A stretch of DNA of 64,000 nucleotides from the NCBI RefSeq assembly GCF_900095285.1, contig NZ_LT607734.1, positions 620,001-684,000 on the forward strand, given 5' to 3'. Within the stretch, counting starts at the first letter, position 1; each line of letters opens with the position of its first letter. This document shows, one piece after another, positions 1 to 10,468 of this stretch. The notes below the pieces were generated by a model. The model saw only the letters and a program-made list of their open reading frames with translations, was not told the DNA's origin and made no database searches. The stretch is from Fusobacterium gastrosuis (GTDB taxonomy: Bacteria > Fusobacteriota > Fusobacteriia > Fusobacteriales > Fusobacteriaceae). The position numbers and the translations under genes are program-made.

Positions 1-540
1 TTTAATAGCTACACTACCTGTTGGAATTCCTAAGACATGTAAGGCATAAGCTTCATCAACTTTTGGATTTTCAAGCAAACCTTCAGCTATCATTCCTTTA
101 GAGCCTCCAATAGGGGAAGCTTCTTCACTAGGTTGAAACATAAATTTTACATTTCCATTAAGTTTATCTTTAAAATATGATAATACATAGGAAGTTCCTA
201 ATAATATTGAAGTATGCATATCATGTCCACAAGCATGCATAATATTTTTATTTTTAGAAGTAAAAGGCAAGTCATTTATTTCATTTATAGGAAGAGCATC
301 CATATCACCTCTTAATAAAATAGTTTTTTTCTTGCTATTTCCTATTAAGTTTGCAATAATCCCATATCCATTAACATTTTTTATTATTTCAACAGGAAGT
401 TTTTTTAATTTTTCAACAACCTTTTCAGAGGTTCTCTTTTCATTTCCACTTAATTCAGGATGTGAATGAATATCTCTTCTAAATTCAATAATTTCATCAA
501 TATATTTATCAATTATTTTTTCTATTTCTCTAAAATCCAT
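1..540 (-). CDS. M20-family amidohydrolase/peptidase, N-terminal part (runs off window)
   Basis: Read on the minus strand, the first 180 codons encode the start of an M20 metallo-amidohydrolase (IAL/hippurate hydrolase-like group), a cytosolic zinc enzyme that removes acyl or aminoacyl groups. Visible motifs are RRDIHSHPEL near residue 22, LRGDMDALP near 75, HACGHDMHT near 103 (metal-binding His/Asp region) and FQPSEEA near 138 (catalytic Glu pair). The start ATG is preceded by a strong GGAGGTAAC ribosome binding site. The C-terminal part lies outside the window. It is divergent from the regulator at 723 and has a consensus promoter within a palindromic operator. The exact substrate cannot be told from the sequence. 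Confidence 0.88.
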   Translation of the reverse strand, partial: MDFREIEKIIDKYIDEIIEFRRDIHSHPELSGNEKRTSEKVVEKLKKLPVEIIKNVNGYGIIANLIGNSKKKTILLRGDMDALPINEINDLPFTSKNKNIMHACGHDMHTSILLGTSYVLSYFKDKLNGNVKFMFQPSEEASPIGGSKGMIAEGLLENPKVDEAYALHVLGIPTGSVAIK

Positions 541-578
541 AGTTACCTCCATAATTTAAGAAATTTTAATTAAATAAC

Positions 579-648
579 GACATATTTAACGACAATATAT
601 ATTTATTGTATTATATCTTTATATATTTTTATTGTCAATAAATATGTC
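579..648. promoter_or_regulatory. Divergent promoter with two inverted operator arms
   Basis: Two 19-bp arms (579-597 and 630-648) are inverted copies matching at 17 of 19 positions. Each arm holds GACATATTTA followed two bases later by GACAATA. On the minus strand a consensus promoter for the M20 gene has TTGACA (633-638, inside arm two), a 17-bp spacer and TATAAT (610-615). Arm one lies just downstream of the expected transcript start. This suggests the neighbouring regulator binds both arms to block or control the hydrolase; that is inference. Confidence 0.65.
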
Positions 649-683
649 TAAAAATATTTTAAAATTTTCTTTTAAAAAATATG

Positions 684-692
684 TGATATAAT
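684..692 (+). promoter_or_regulatory. Extended -10 promoter of the regulator gene
   Basis: TGATATAAT is an extended -10 element (TG at 684-685, TATAAT at 687-692) about 30 bp ahead of the regulator start. No good -35 hexamer is visible, which fits an extended -10 promoter. Confidence 0.5.
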
Positions 693-722
693 TAAAATAT
701 AATAATTTGAAAGGAAAATTAT

Positions 723-1922
723 ATGATAAAGTTAGCTATTTTAACTCCCAAAAATTCTTATGAAAAAATAAAAAGTTCTTTAAAAGGAATTGAGTGTGAA
801 ATAAAATATATATTTTATAATAATCTTTATGATTTAGAAGATTTGTATTTGAAAAATGCTCAAAAGTATGATGGACTTATTACAAGTGGACCTATTGGTT
901 TTGAAATAATAAAAAATAGTGTAAGTTTATTTACACCTTTATACCACTTTGATATTTCAAAAGGTGATTTATATAAATATCTATTTAATATTTTAAAAGA
1001 AAATCCAAAAATAGACTTTTCAAGAGTTTACATCGATTTTATTTCTCCTGAAAAAAAAGAATATTGGTTTCAAGATATTTTTAAAAAAGAAGAAGAACCA
1101 ATTTTTTATAAAATAGATTTTTCTAATAAAAATTTATATGAAACATTAAAAAATAATTATATTAATTTAAAAAGAGAAAATAGAATAGATATAGTTCTTA
1201 CAAGAATAAGTAATATGGTTAAATTTTTAAAAAAAGAAAAAATTTCATTTGATTTTTTATTTCCTTCTGAAGAAAATATAAAGAATACAGTTCAAGAAGT
1301 TATAAAAGATATAAAAATTTTAAAGTCAGAAAAAAAACAAATAATTTTTGGGAAAATTTTATTAAACAAAGTTGAAGAAGATATTGAAGAAGAAATTCAT
1401 TCAATTTCTAAAAATTGTATAGTAAAAGTTTCAGATAAAGATTTAGAAATTTTAATGATATATGAAGATTTTGTAAACTCTAATATAGCTTTAAATTTAA
1501 AAAAGAAATTAAAAGAAAAATTTTTTTCTGGTTGGGGAAAAGGAAATTATATTAATGAAGCAAGGTATAATGCAGAGAAAGCGTATCAAAAAAATAAAGA
1601 AACTGATTCAGAACTTATATATTTAGTATCTACCAATTCAGAGATAATATTAACTGAAATAGATAATGAAAAAAAGAAAAATATTGAAATAATAGAGAAA
1701 TTAAAGGAACTAAATATAACAAAGCAAAATTCAGAAAAACTTATAGAGATGTTTCAAATAAGAGAGAAGGTAAGTTGTGCAAGTTTAGCTAATTATTTGA
1801 GCATATCCGAAAGAACAGCAAATAGATTATTATTAAAACTTGAAGAAAATAATTTAGCTATTTCAGAGTTAATAAAAATAAATAGAGGAAGACCTAAAAA
1901 ATTATATCAATTTTATTTTTAA
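723..1922 (+). CDS. Transcriptional regulator with C-terminal winged helix-turn-helix
   Basis: A 399-residue protein I cannot place in a named family. Residues 1-60 look like an alpha/beta sensor fold, with DGLITSGPIGFEII near residue 50. A stretch near residue 270 (SGWGKGNYINEARYNAEKAY) resembles a degenerate nucleotidyl-cyclase-like domain. The last 60 residues form a helix-turn-helix (ASLANYLSISERTANRLLLK) with a basic wing ending in RGRPKK. It is divergent from the M20 hydrolase and separated only by the paired operator, so it probably regulates that gene. The start is chosen for the AAAGGAAA ribosome binding site just upstream. No effector can be inferred. Confidence 0.65.
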   Translation: MIKLAILTPKNSYEKIKSSLKGIECEIKYIFYNNLYDLEDLYLKNAQKYDGLITSGPIGFEIIKNSVSLFTPLYHFDISKGDLYKYLFNILKENPKIDFSRVYIDFISPEKKEYWFQDIFKKEEEPIFYKIDFSNKNLYETLKNNYINLKRENRIDIVLTRISNMVKFLKKEKISFDFLFPSEENIKNTVQEVIKDIKILKSEKKQIIFGKILLNKVEEDIEEEIHSISKNCIVKVSDKDLEILMIYEDFVNSNIALNLKKKLKEKFFSGWGKGNYINEARYNAEKAYQKNKETDSELIYLVSTNSEIILTEIDNEKKKNIEIIEKLKELNITKQNSEKLIEMFQIREKVSCASLANYLSISERTANRLLLKLEENNLAISELIKINRGRPKKLYQFYF

Positions 1923-1988
1923 AATAATATTAAGTATGAATTTTTAGTTGAAAAAATTAATTATTTTTATAAAAATAAGAGAGATTAA

Positions 1989-2020
1989 AAAGACTTCAGC
2001 TTTAAAGTTGGAGTTTTTTT
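1989..2020 (+). terminator. Intrinsic terminator after the regulator
   Basis: A 10-bp stem with G-U pairs (1993-2014) is followed by a run of seven T. It separates the regulator from mfd. Confidence 0.7.
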
Positions 2021-2057
2021 GTATATAATTAATTATAAACTTATTTTGGAGTAGAGT

Positions 2058-5036
2058 ATGGAAAAAAAATTTAGAGGAGAAATTCCTTTTTGGTTGAAAG
2101 AAAAAGAAAATAATATAGTATATGTATGTTCATCAAATAGAAATATAGATGATTATTTTTATGTTTTAAGAGATTTTTATGATGGAAAAATCTTAAAAAT
2201 AAAAATAGAAAATGAAATTGGAGAAATAAGAAAATACAACTATGATTTATTAGAACTTTTAAAATCTAAAGAAAAATTTATAATTTTAATTTCAATGGAA
2301 CTGTTTTTAGATAAATATTTTTATGAAACTGACATTTTAAAAGTGTCTATAAATAAAAATATAAATTTAAAAGAATTAATATTAAAGTTAGAAAAAGCAG
2401 GTTTTGAAAAAGTGTATATGATTGAAAATAGAAAACAATATTCTTTAAGAGGAGATATACTAGATATTTTTAATGAAAATGATGAGAATCCATTAAGAAT
2501 AGAATTGTTTGGAGAAGAAGTAGATAGAATAAGTTATTTTGATATAAATTCTCAGGTAAGTATTGAGAAAAAAAATAATATAGAAATGTATATCGATAGT
2601 AATAAAAATGAAAAAAATTTTTTAGAAATAATAGAATTTTATAAAAGTAAAGTTGAATATTTTTATGAAAATAAAGAAATGTTGAATTATAAGTTAGAAA
2701 AAAATATTTTTGATAATATACATAATGATATTAATAAAGAAGAAGAATTAAGAAACTTTGTCCAAGAATTTTATCATAAAGCTACTGAAATTGAGATACA
2801 GAAATTTTCTGAAAAAGAATTAAAAGAATTTGAAATAATAGAGAATATAAAAAATATGTCTATGAACAAAAATATAAAAATTTATTCTGAAGAAGAAGCA
2901 AGATACAGAGAAATTTTTAAAAATTATAGTATAAAATTTGAAAAATATCCACTTTTTGAAGGTTATAAAAAAGGAAAAAATATAATTTTAACTGATAGAG
3001 AAATTAAAGGAATAAGGGTAAAAAGAGAGAAGAAAGAAAAAATATCTTTTAAATATCAAAGTGTAGATCAAATTAGGGAAAATGAATATATAATTCATGA
3101 AAATTATGGTGTTGGTATATATTTAGGACTTGAAAATATAGAAGGAAAAGATTATTTAAAAATAAAATATGCAGATGAAGATAAACTTTTTGTTCCAATC
3201 GAAGGTATAAATAAAATTGAAAAATACATCAGTATGGATGAAAAAATACCATCCATTTATAATTTAGGAACCCGTGGTTTTAAAAGAAAAAAAGAAAAAT
3301 TAAAAGAAGATATGATGATTTTTGCAAAAGAAATTATAGAAATTCAAGCTAAAAGAGCAGCTGGAAATGGATTTTTTTATTCAGCAGATACTGTATGGCA
3401 AGAAGAGTTTGAGGAAGCATTTCCATATGTTGAAACACCGAGTCAATTAAAAGCAATTGAAGATGTAAAAAAAGATATGGAATCTGGAAAAATCATGGAT
3501 AGATTAATTTGTGGAGATGTTGGTTATGGAAAAACAGAAGTGGCAATAAGAGCAGCTTTTAAAGCCATAATGGATCAAAAGCAAGTTGTGCTATTAGTGC
3601 CAACAACTGTTTTAGCAGAGCAGCATTATGAAAGATTTAAGGAAAGATTTTTAAATTATCCAATTACTATTGAAATATTAAGTAGAGTTCAGACAAAAAT
3701 CGAGCAAGATAAAAGCTTAGAAAATATAAAAAAAGGTGTAGCAGATTTAATTATAGGAACTCATAGATTATTGTCAGATGATATAGTTTTTTATGATTTA
3801 GGGCTTTTAATTATTGATGAAGAGCAAAAATTTGGAGTAAAAGCTAAAGAAAAATTAAAAAAAATTAAAGGAAATATAAATATTTTAACATTAACTGCAA
3901 CGCCAATTCCAAGAACTCTAAATTTATCTCTTTTGGGGATAAGAGATTTATCACTTATAAATACTCCTCCTGAAGGTAGATTAAAAATAAAAACAGAATA
4001 TATAGAAAATGATAAGAATATAATAAAAGAAGTTATTATGAAGGAACTTTCGAGAGAAGGTCAAGTATTTTATATATATAATAGGGTAAAAAGAATAGAA
4101 GAAAAGAAAAATGAAATAAAAGAAATTTTACCTAATTATGTAAATGTAGAATATATACATGGGAAAATGCTGCCTAAAGATATAAAAAGAACTCTTCTTA
4201 ATTTTGAAAATGGAAATATAGATATACTCATATCAACAATAATAATAGAGAATGGAATAGACATAGAAAATGCAAATACAATGATAATTGATGGAGTGGA
4301 AAAATTAGGACTGGCACAAGTTTATCAACTTAGGGGTAGAATAGGGAGAAGTAACAAACAAAGTTATTGTTATATGCTTATGAATGATAATAAAAGTAAA
4401 AAAGCTGAGAAAAGAGAAGAAAGTATTAAAAATTTTGACAATTCTAGTGGTTTGGAACTTTCGATGGAAGATATAAAAATAAGAGGAGTTGGAGAGATAC
4501 TAGGAGAAAAACAACATGGTGCAGTAGAAACTTTTGGCTATAATTTATATATGAAGATGTTAAATGAAGAGATTAATAAAATAAAAGGTATTCAAGAGGA
4601 AAAAATTGAAATTGAAGATATAAATATAAAACTTAATTTTGAAAAATATATTCCAGACTTTTATATTGATAAAGATGAAAAAATAAGAATTTATAAAAGA
4701 GCCCTATCAATAAACAATAAGAAAGATTTGGAAAATTTGGCTTATGAAATTATTGATAGGTTCGGGAAAATGCCAGAAGAAGCCAAAGGATTTTTTAAAT
4801 TTTTAGAAATAAAATTAAAATGTAAAGAGTTAGGAATAATTGAGGTAATAGAAAAGGATAAAAAACTTTATTTAACATTTTTAGAAGAAAGAGTAAATAT
4901 TGAAAAAATAATAAGTTTGATCAAAAAAAGTATTGTAACTTATTTAAAATTAGAAAAGAAAATTGTTTATGCTGGTGATATATTTGATTTTTTTTCACTT
5001 TATGAAGAAAATAAGTATTCAAATATTAATTTATAA
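2058..5036 (+). CDS. mfd: Transcription-repair coupling factor Mfd
   Basis: Mfd is a DNA translocase that removes RNA polymerase stalled at lesions and recruits UvrA. The order of domains is visible: a reduced UvrB-like N-terminal region (1-300), a CarD/RID-like RNA polymerase interaction domain around 335-395 (ENYGVGIYLGLENIEG), Walker A GDVGYGKTE near 486, DEEQ box near 587, TATPIPRTLNLSLLG, and the helicase motif VYQLRGRIGRS. The TRCF C-terminal domain follows. At 992 residues it is shorter than the roughly 1150 of E. coli, with the shortening in the N-terminal half. GGAG precedes the ATG. It has no close downstream partner: rqcP has its own promoter. Confidence 0.97.
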   Translation: MEKKFRGEIPFWLKEKENNIVYVCSSNRNIDDYFYVLRDFYDGKILKIKIENEIGEIRKYNYDLLELLKSKEKFIILISMELFLDKYFYETDILKVSINKNINLKELILKLEKAGFEKVYMIENRKQYSLRGDILDIFNENDENPLRIELFGEEVDRISYFDINSQVSIEKKNNIEMYIDSNKNEKNFLEIIEFYKSKVEYFYENKEMLNYKLEKNIFDNIHNDINKEEELRNFVQEFYHKATEIEIQKFSEKELKEFEIIENIKNMSMNKNIKIYSEEEARYREIFKNYSIKFEKYPLFEGYKKGKNIILTDREIKGIRVKREKKEKISFKYQSVDQIRENEYIIHENYGVGIYLGLENIEGKDYLKIKYADEDKLFVPIEGINKIEKYISMDEKIPSIYNLGTRGFKRKKEKLKEDMMIFAKEIIEIQAKRAAGNGFFYSADTVWQEEFEEAFPYVETPSQLKAIEDVKKDMESGKIMDRLICGDVGYGKTEVAIRAAFKAIMDQKQVVLLVPTTVLAEQHYERFKERFLNYPITIEILSRVQTKIEQDKSLENIKKGVADLIIGTHRLLSDDIVFYDLGLLIIDEEQKFGVKAKEKLKKIKGNINILTLTATPIPRTLNLSLLGIRDLSLINTPPEGRLKIKTEYIENDKNIIKEVIMKELSREGQVFYIYNRVKRIEEKKNEIKEILPNYVNVEYIHGKMLPKDIKRTLLNFENGNIDILISTIIIENGIDIENANTMIIDGVEKLGLAQVYQLRGRIGRSNKQSYCYMLMNDNKSKKAEKREESIKNFDNSSGLELSMEDIKIRGVGEILGEKQHGAVETFGYNLYMKMLNEEINKIKGIQEEKIEIEDINIKLNFEKYIPDFYIDKDEKIRIYKRALSINNKKDLENLAYEIIDRFGKMPEEAKGFFKFLEIKLKCKELGIIEVIEKDKKLYLTFLEERVNIEKIISLIKKSIVTYLKLEKKIVYAGDIFDFFSLYEENKYSNINL

Positions 5037-5110
5037 AATATATTAATAAAATATTGAAAAAAAATAGTAAAAAAAATTTAGAATCATTACATAATGTTTA
5101 AATTTTTTCG

Positions 5111-5139
5111 TTGACATTTTAAAGAAAATAATATATAAA
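5111..5139 (+). promoter_or_regulatory. Promoter of the rqcP-ispE-spoVG group
   Basis: TTGACA (5111-5116), a 17-bp spacer and TATAAA (5134-5139) form a near-consensus housekeeping promoter about 20 bp ahead of rqcP. Confidence 0.7.
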
Positions 5140-5157
5140 ATATGTAAGAGGTACAAG

Positions 5158-5457
5158 ATGAGATTAGATAAGTTTTTAAAAGTAAGCAGAATTATAAAAA
5201 GAAGAACAATTGCTAAGGTTGTTGTAGATGGAGGAAAGGCTAAATTAGATGGAAAAGTAGCTAAAGCTTCAACAGAAGTTAAAGTTAGTCAAATTTTAGA
5301 ACTTGAATATTATAATAAATATTTTAAATTTGAGATACTTCAAGTGCCTTCAGGAAATGTAACAAAAGATAAAACTAGTGAACTTGTAAAGCTTTTAGAT
5401 TCAAGAGGTATTGAAATAAATATAGATTTAGATAAGGATGAGGATTTTTTTGAATAG
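5158..5457 (+). CDS. rqcP: S4-domain RNA-binding protein RqcP (YabO/Hsp15 family)
   Basis: A 99-residue S4-domain protein starting MRLDKFLKVSRIIKRRTIAK, which closely follows Bacillus YabO/RqcP. RqcP binds stalled 50S subunits carrying peptidyl-tRNA and helps RqcH add alanine tails in bacterial ribosome quality control. The S4 fold occupies residues 1-65, and the C-terminal tail is acidic. AGAGG lies seven bases ahead of the ATG. The gene overlaps the start of ispE. No rqcH is in this window, so its pathway role here rests on family knowledge. Confidence 0.85.
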   Translation: MRLDKFLKVSRIIKRRTIAKVVVDGGKAKLDGKVAKASTEVKVSQILELEYYNKYFKFEILQVPSGNVTKDKTSELVKLLDSRGIEINIDLDKDEDFFE

Positions 5458-6316
5458 ATATACAATTTTTCCAAATGCAAAAATTAATTTAGGTTTAAAT
5501 GTATATAAAAAAGATGAAAGTGGTTATCATGAACTAGATACTATAATGTTGCCTATTGATTTAAAAGATGAGTTAGATATTTTAATTTTTGAAAGAATTG
5601 GAAATCTTAAAATAGTATGTTCAGATGAAAATATTCCAATTGATGAAAAAAATATTTTATATAAAACTTATAAATTATTCTTCAAAAAAATAAAAAAAGA
5701 AAATTTAGAAATAAATGTAAATTTAAAAAAAAATATTCCTAGCGAAGCAGGACTTGGTGGCGGTAGTTCAGATGCTGCATTTTTTTTAAAAGTTTTAAAT
5801 GAGTATTATGATGATTATTTTAATATAGAAGATCTTAAAAAGATTGCTTTTGAAATAGGAAGTGATGTCCCGTTTTTTTTAGAAAATAAGGCTTCAAGAA
5901 TTTTTGGAAAGGGAGAAAAGATAAATATTTTAGAAAGTATATTGGAAACAAATCTTATCCTTTTAAAGCCAAATTTTGGAATTTCGACTAAGTTAGCATA
6001 TGAAACTTTTGATGAATTAAAAGAAGTAAAGTATTCAAATTTGAAGGAAATTGAAAAAGGAATTTTAACTAATGATATAAATTTAATTGAAAAAAATGTA
6101 GAAAATTGTTTAGAGCAGGCTGTGCAAAATAATGAAAACATAAGAATATTAAAAAGCTCTTTAAAAGCTATTTTACCTAATAAAAAATTTTTTATGACAG
6201 GTAGTGGCAGTGTATTTTTTGCTTTTATTTCAGAAAATGAAAAAGATTTTTTAGAAACAAGAATAAAGACTTTTCTGGATAATATAAAAATATTTATATG
6301 TAAAATAAAAAATTAA
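5450..6316 (+). CDS. ispE: 4-diphosphocytidyl-2-C-methyl-D-erythritol kinase IspE
   Basis: This GHMP kinase phosphorylates the 2-hydroxyl of CDP-methylerythritol in the MEP isoprenoid pathway; ispH of the same pathway is at 33607. The N-terminal FPNAKINLGLNV, the ATP-binding PSEAGLGGGSSDAA near residue 100 and the C-terminal MTGSGSVFFAF are diagnostic. I prefer the TTG at 5450, which has GAGG six bases upstream and gives a normal N-terminus. An in-frame ATG at 5438 has no correctly spaced ribosome binding site. The start lies inside the last codons of rqcP, implying translational coupling. Confidence 0.93.
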   Translation: MNRYTIFPNAKINLGLNVYKKDESGYHELDTIMLPIDLKDELDILIFERIGNLKIVCSDENIPIDEKNILYKTYKLFFKKIKKENLEINVNLKKNIPSEAGLGGGSSDAAFFLKVLNEYYDDYFNIEDLKKIAFEIGSDVPFFLENKASRIFGKGEKINILESILETNLILLKPNFGISTKLAYETFDELKEVKYSNLKEIEKGILTNDINLIEKNVENCLEQAVQNNENIRILKSSLKAILPNKKFFMTGSGSVFFAFISENEKDFLETRIKTFLDNIKIFICKIKN

Positions 6317-6336
6317 ATACAAAAGGGTGATGAGAA

Positions 6337-6609
6337 ATGGTTGTAACTGATGTGAGAATCAAAAAGGTGACTGAGGAGAAATTTGGAAAACTGAAAGCTT
6401 ATGTGGATATAACGCTGGATGGATGTTTAGTAATTCATGGTTTAAAATTAATGGAAGGAGAAAATGGAATATTTGTAGCAATGCCTTCTAGAAAAATGTT
6501 TAATAATGAATATAAAGATATAGTTCATCCAATTAATTCAGATTTAAGAAAACATATAACTGATGTCATAAAAGAAAAATATGATGAACCAGAAGAAGCA
6601 GCCGAATAA
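6337..6609 (+). CDS. spoVG: SpoVG family regulator
   Basis: A 90-residue SpoVG protein with the conserved start TDVRIKKVTEEKFGKLKAYV and the PSRKM motif (residues 49-53). In other bacteria SpoVG is a small nucleic-acid-binding regulator affecting division, envelope and virulence genes. Fusobacteria do not sporulate, so the name reflects the family only. It lies 20 bp after ispE and is followed by a strong terminator, ending the rqcP-ispE-spoVG unit. A GGGTGATG sequence lies upstream of the ATG. Confidence 0.93.
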   Translation: MVVTDVRIKKVTEEKFGKLKAYVDITLDGCLVIHGLKLMEGENGIFVAMPSRKMFNNEYKDIVHPINSDLRKHITDVIKEKYDEPEEAAE

Positions 6610-6632
6610 AGATTTATTTGACTAAAAAATAG

Positions 6633-6676
6633 ATGTTGAAAGATAAAAAAATAATATTTCTTTCAACATTTTTTAT
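6633..6676 (+). terminator. Intrinsic terminator after spoVG
   Basis: A perfect 10-bp stem (6633-6642 with 6660-6669, ATGTTGAAAG and its complement) is followed by a T run. Confidence 0.85.
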
Positions 6677-6801
6677 ATATTAAATATTAATTAAATATTA
6701 GGTTAATAAATTTAATAAAGTTATTAAAAATATAGCTATAAAATATTTTATAAATATGCTAGAATAATAAACAAAAACTATTATAAGGGGGATAAAAAGA
6801 A

Positions 6802-8301
6802 ATGAAAAAAATCAAAATGCCAGATACTTATATAATAATATTTTTCGTTGTAGTATTGGCAGCAATTTTAACTCATGTTGTACCTGTTGGAAAATTTGAT
6901 ATGCAAGAAGTAACATATACAACAGAAACTGGGGCAGAAAAAACAAGAAATGTACCTGTACCTGGAAGCTTCAAATATGAATTAAACGAAAATGGAGAAG
7001 AGTTGATAAAAGGAATAAAATTCTTCGAGCCAGGTGGAGAAGTTGGATTTTCTAATTATATATTTGAAGGTGTTACTAGTGGAGATAAATGGGGAACAGC
7101 AGTAGGGATAGTTGCCTTTATTTTAATAGTTGGAGGGGCTTTTGGTATAATTTTAAAAACAGGAGCAGTTGAAACTGGAATTTATAGCATGATAAATAAA
7201 AGTAAAAATTCAGAGCTTTTGATGATACCTCTTTTATTTGTTTTATTTTCTTTAGGTGGGGCAGTGTTTGGAATGGGAGAAGAAGCTATTCCATTTGCAA
7301 TGTTAATAATCCCTATACTTGTGGGAATGGGGTATGATTCAGTTACTGGGATATTAATAACATATATTTCTACACAAATAGGATTTGCAACATCTTGGAT
7401 GAATCCATTTAGTGTTGCTGTTGCACAAGGTGTTTCTGGAATACCAGTTTTATCTGGAGCTGGATATAGAATATTTATATGGTGTTTCTTTACTACTTTT
7501 GGAGTTATATATACTTTATGGTATGCTAAAAAAGTTAAGAAGAATCCAGAGTCTTCAATAGCGTATAAAACAGATGAGTATTTTAGAAATGATTTCAAAA
7601 TGGCGGATGCGAAAGATGTTGAGTTTAGATTAGGTCATAAATTGGTTATTTTAGTAATGATATTAGGTATGGCTTGGGTTGTATGGGGAGTTGTAAAAGA
7701 AGGCTACTATCTACCGGAAATAGCAACGCAATTTGTAATAATGGGAGTACTTTCAGGAATAATAGGAGTTGTATTCAAATTAAATAGTATGACTATTAAT
7801 GATATTGCTACTTCTTTTAGAAAGGGAGCAGAAGATTTAGTTGGGGCAGCATTGGTAGTTGGAATGGCTAAGGGTATTGTTTTAATACTAGGTGGAACAA
7901 GTGCTGATACACCAACAGTATTAAATACAATGTTAAATTCAGTTGCAAATGTTTTAGGAAGTATGCCAGCAGCATTTTCAGCATGGGTAATGTATATATT
8001 CCAATCATTATTCAACTTCTTTGTTGTATCTGGTTCTGGACAAGCAGCATTGACAATGCCTATAATGGCACCTTTATCAGATTTAGTTGGAGTAACAAGA
8101 CAAGTTGCAGTTTTAGCATTCCAATTAGGAGATGGATTTACAAATATGATAGTACCAACATCTGGAATATTAATGGCTATATTAGGTGTTGCAAAAATAG
8201 AATGGGGGACATGGGCAAAATATCAAATTAAGTTTCAATTAATACTATTTGCTTTTGGTTCTATATTCGTTTTATTTGGAGTTTTCACAAATTTCTCATA
8301 A
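6802..8301 (+). CDS. YfcC-family membrane carrier (putative basic amino acid or carboxylate transporter)
   Basis: A 499-residue polytopic membrane protein of the YfcC/DcuC (ion transporter) superfamily. It has about 12 hydrophobic segments, an early extracytoplasmic loop around residues 35-95, and the conserved FGMGEEAIPFAMLIIPIL near 155 and QLGDGFTNMIVPTSG near 440. Members are annotated as arginine/ornithine antiporters or dicarboxylate carriers. The ornithine island 5 kb downstream makes a basic amino acid substrate attractive, but this is inference. The ATG follows a GGGGG ribosome binding site, and an extended -10 (TGCTAGAAT, 6757-6765) lies upstream. It is a single-gene unit. Confidence 0.8.
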   Translation: MKKIKMPDTYIIIFFVVVLAAILTHVVPVGKFDMQEVTYTTETGAEKTRNVPVPGSFKYELNENGEELIKGIKFFEPGGEVGFSNYIFEGVTSGDKWGTAVGIVAFILIVGGAFGIILKTGAVETGIYSMINKSKNSELLMIPLLFVLFSLGGAVFGMGEEAIPFAMLIIPILVGMGYDSVTGILITYISTQIGFATSWMNPFSVAVAQGVSGIPVLSGAGYRIFIWCFFTTFGVIYTLWYAKKVKKNPESSIAYKTDEYFRNDFKMADAKDVEFRLGHKLVILVMILGMAWVVWGVVKEGYYLPEIATQFVIMGVLSGIIGVVFKLNSMTINDIATSFRKGAEDLVGAALVVGMAKGIVLILGGTSADTPTVLNTMLNSVANVLGSMPAAFSAWVMYIFQSLFNFFVVSGSGQAALTMPIMAPLSDLVGVTRQVAVLAFQLGDGFTNMIVPTSGILMAILGVAKIEWGTWAKYQIKFQLILFAFGSIFVLFGVFTNFS

Positions 8302-8598
8302 ATTGGATAAAAAATGAAAGGATAGTTAAAGGTTAAATTATAAAAATAATAAATTTAATATAGATGTAAAGTAAAAATACAAAATTTAATGAATTTTTTA
8401 TATGTTCTGAAGTAAACAAATAAATTATTATAGTATGTTAGATTATATTTTGAAATATTTTTTATCATTGAAGTTTTAAATTTTTTTATTAAGCCTTTCA
8501 CATTTATAATGGTTTTCCTTTTGTAAAATTACCAAAAATTTTACTTAAAATCATTATAAATTCCTTTCTTTAGGGACTCCTAATAAGGAGTCCTTTTT
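8302..8598 (+). other. Non-coding interval with nested hairpin and terminator; possible 3' UTR or small RNA
   Basis: No convincing ORF is present. A nested hairpin pairs 8506-8516 with 8547-8557 (11 bp, one G-U) around an inner 8-bp stem (8523-8530 with 8537-8544). A textbook terminator follows: GGACTCC, loop TAATAA, GGAGTCC and five T (8574-8598). It may be the processed 3' end of the transporter mRNA or an independent small RNA. I see no clear promoter inside the interval. Confidence 0.5.
8574..8598 (+). terminator. Intrinsic terminator upstream of the rRNA operon
   Basis: A perfect 7-bp GC-rich stem (8574-8580 with 8587-8593), six-base loop and TTTTT. Confidence 0.9.
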
Positions 8599-8661
8599 CT
8601 ATTGAAAAATAAAAGAAAAGTATAAGTAGGATAAAAAAATAAAAAAAGTAAAAAAATATAG

Positions 8662-8690
8662 TTGACAAAAAGTAGTAGTGATGGTAAGAT
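8662..8690 (+). promoter_or_regulatory. rRNA operon promoter
   Basis: TTGACA (8662-8667), a 17-bp spacer and TAAGAT (8685-8690) lie about 120 bp ahead of 16S. The 50 bp upstream are almost pure A with some T, as in an UP element. Confidence 0.8.
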
Positions 8691-8725
8691 AATCAATGTC
8701 CACTTGAGAAGGTAGGACGAGGACA

Positions 8726-8756
8726 TTAGCAAAAGAATAGAGAAAAGACAAAAAGC
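8726..8756 (+). other. 5' arm of the 16S precursor processing stem (partner 10324-10349)
   Basis: This leader arm is complementary to 10324-10349 downstream of 16S, including GAATAGAGAAAAGAC against GTCTTTCTCTATTC with one bulged base. It is the expected RNase III-type stem that loops out 16S. A boxA-like TGAGCTTTAATA is at 8793-8804. Confidence 0.75.
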
Positions 8757-8807
8757 AACCATTAAATTTGGTGTAAAACAAAAAGAAGCAAATGAGCTTT
8801 AATAGAT

Positions 8808-10313
<1,506 letters not shown>

Positions 10314-10388
10314 CTAAGGAGAAGCTGTCTTTCTCTATTCTTTTGGTAATGTTCTAAAATTACCTAATATTATAAAAATATAAAAAAT

Positions 10389-10465
10389 GCGTTTGTAGCT
10401 CAGCTGGTTAGAGCACACGCCTGATAAGCGTGAGGTCGGTGGTTCAAGTCCACTCAAACGCACCA
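10389..10465 (+). tRNA. tRNA-Ile (GAT)
   Basis: A complete cloverleaf: acceptor GCGTTTG/CAAACGC, D-stem GCTC/GAGC, anticodon stem CACGC/GCGTG with loop CTGATAA (anticodon GAT), T-stem GGTGG/CCACT with TTCAAGT, and encoded CCA. It is in the 16S-23S spacer. Confidence 0.97.
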
Positions 10466-10468
10466 TGT

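Noticed and set aside
7983..8231. Alternative-frame ORF within the YfcC-type gene
   Set aside because: It lies wholly inside a well-supported membrane protein gene in another frame and has no ribosome binding site.
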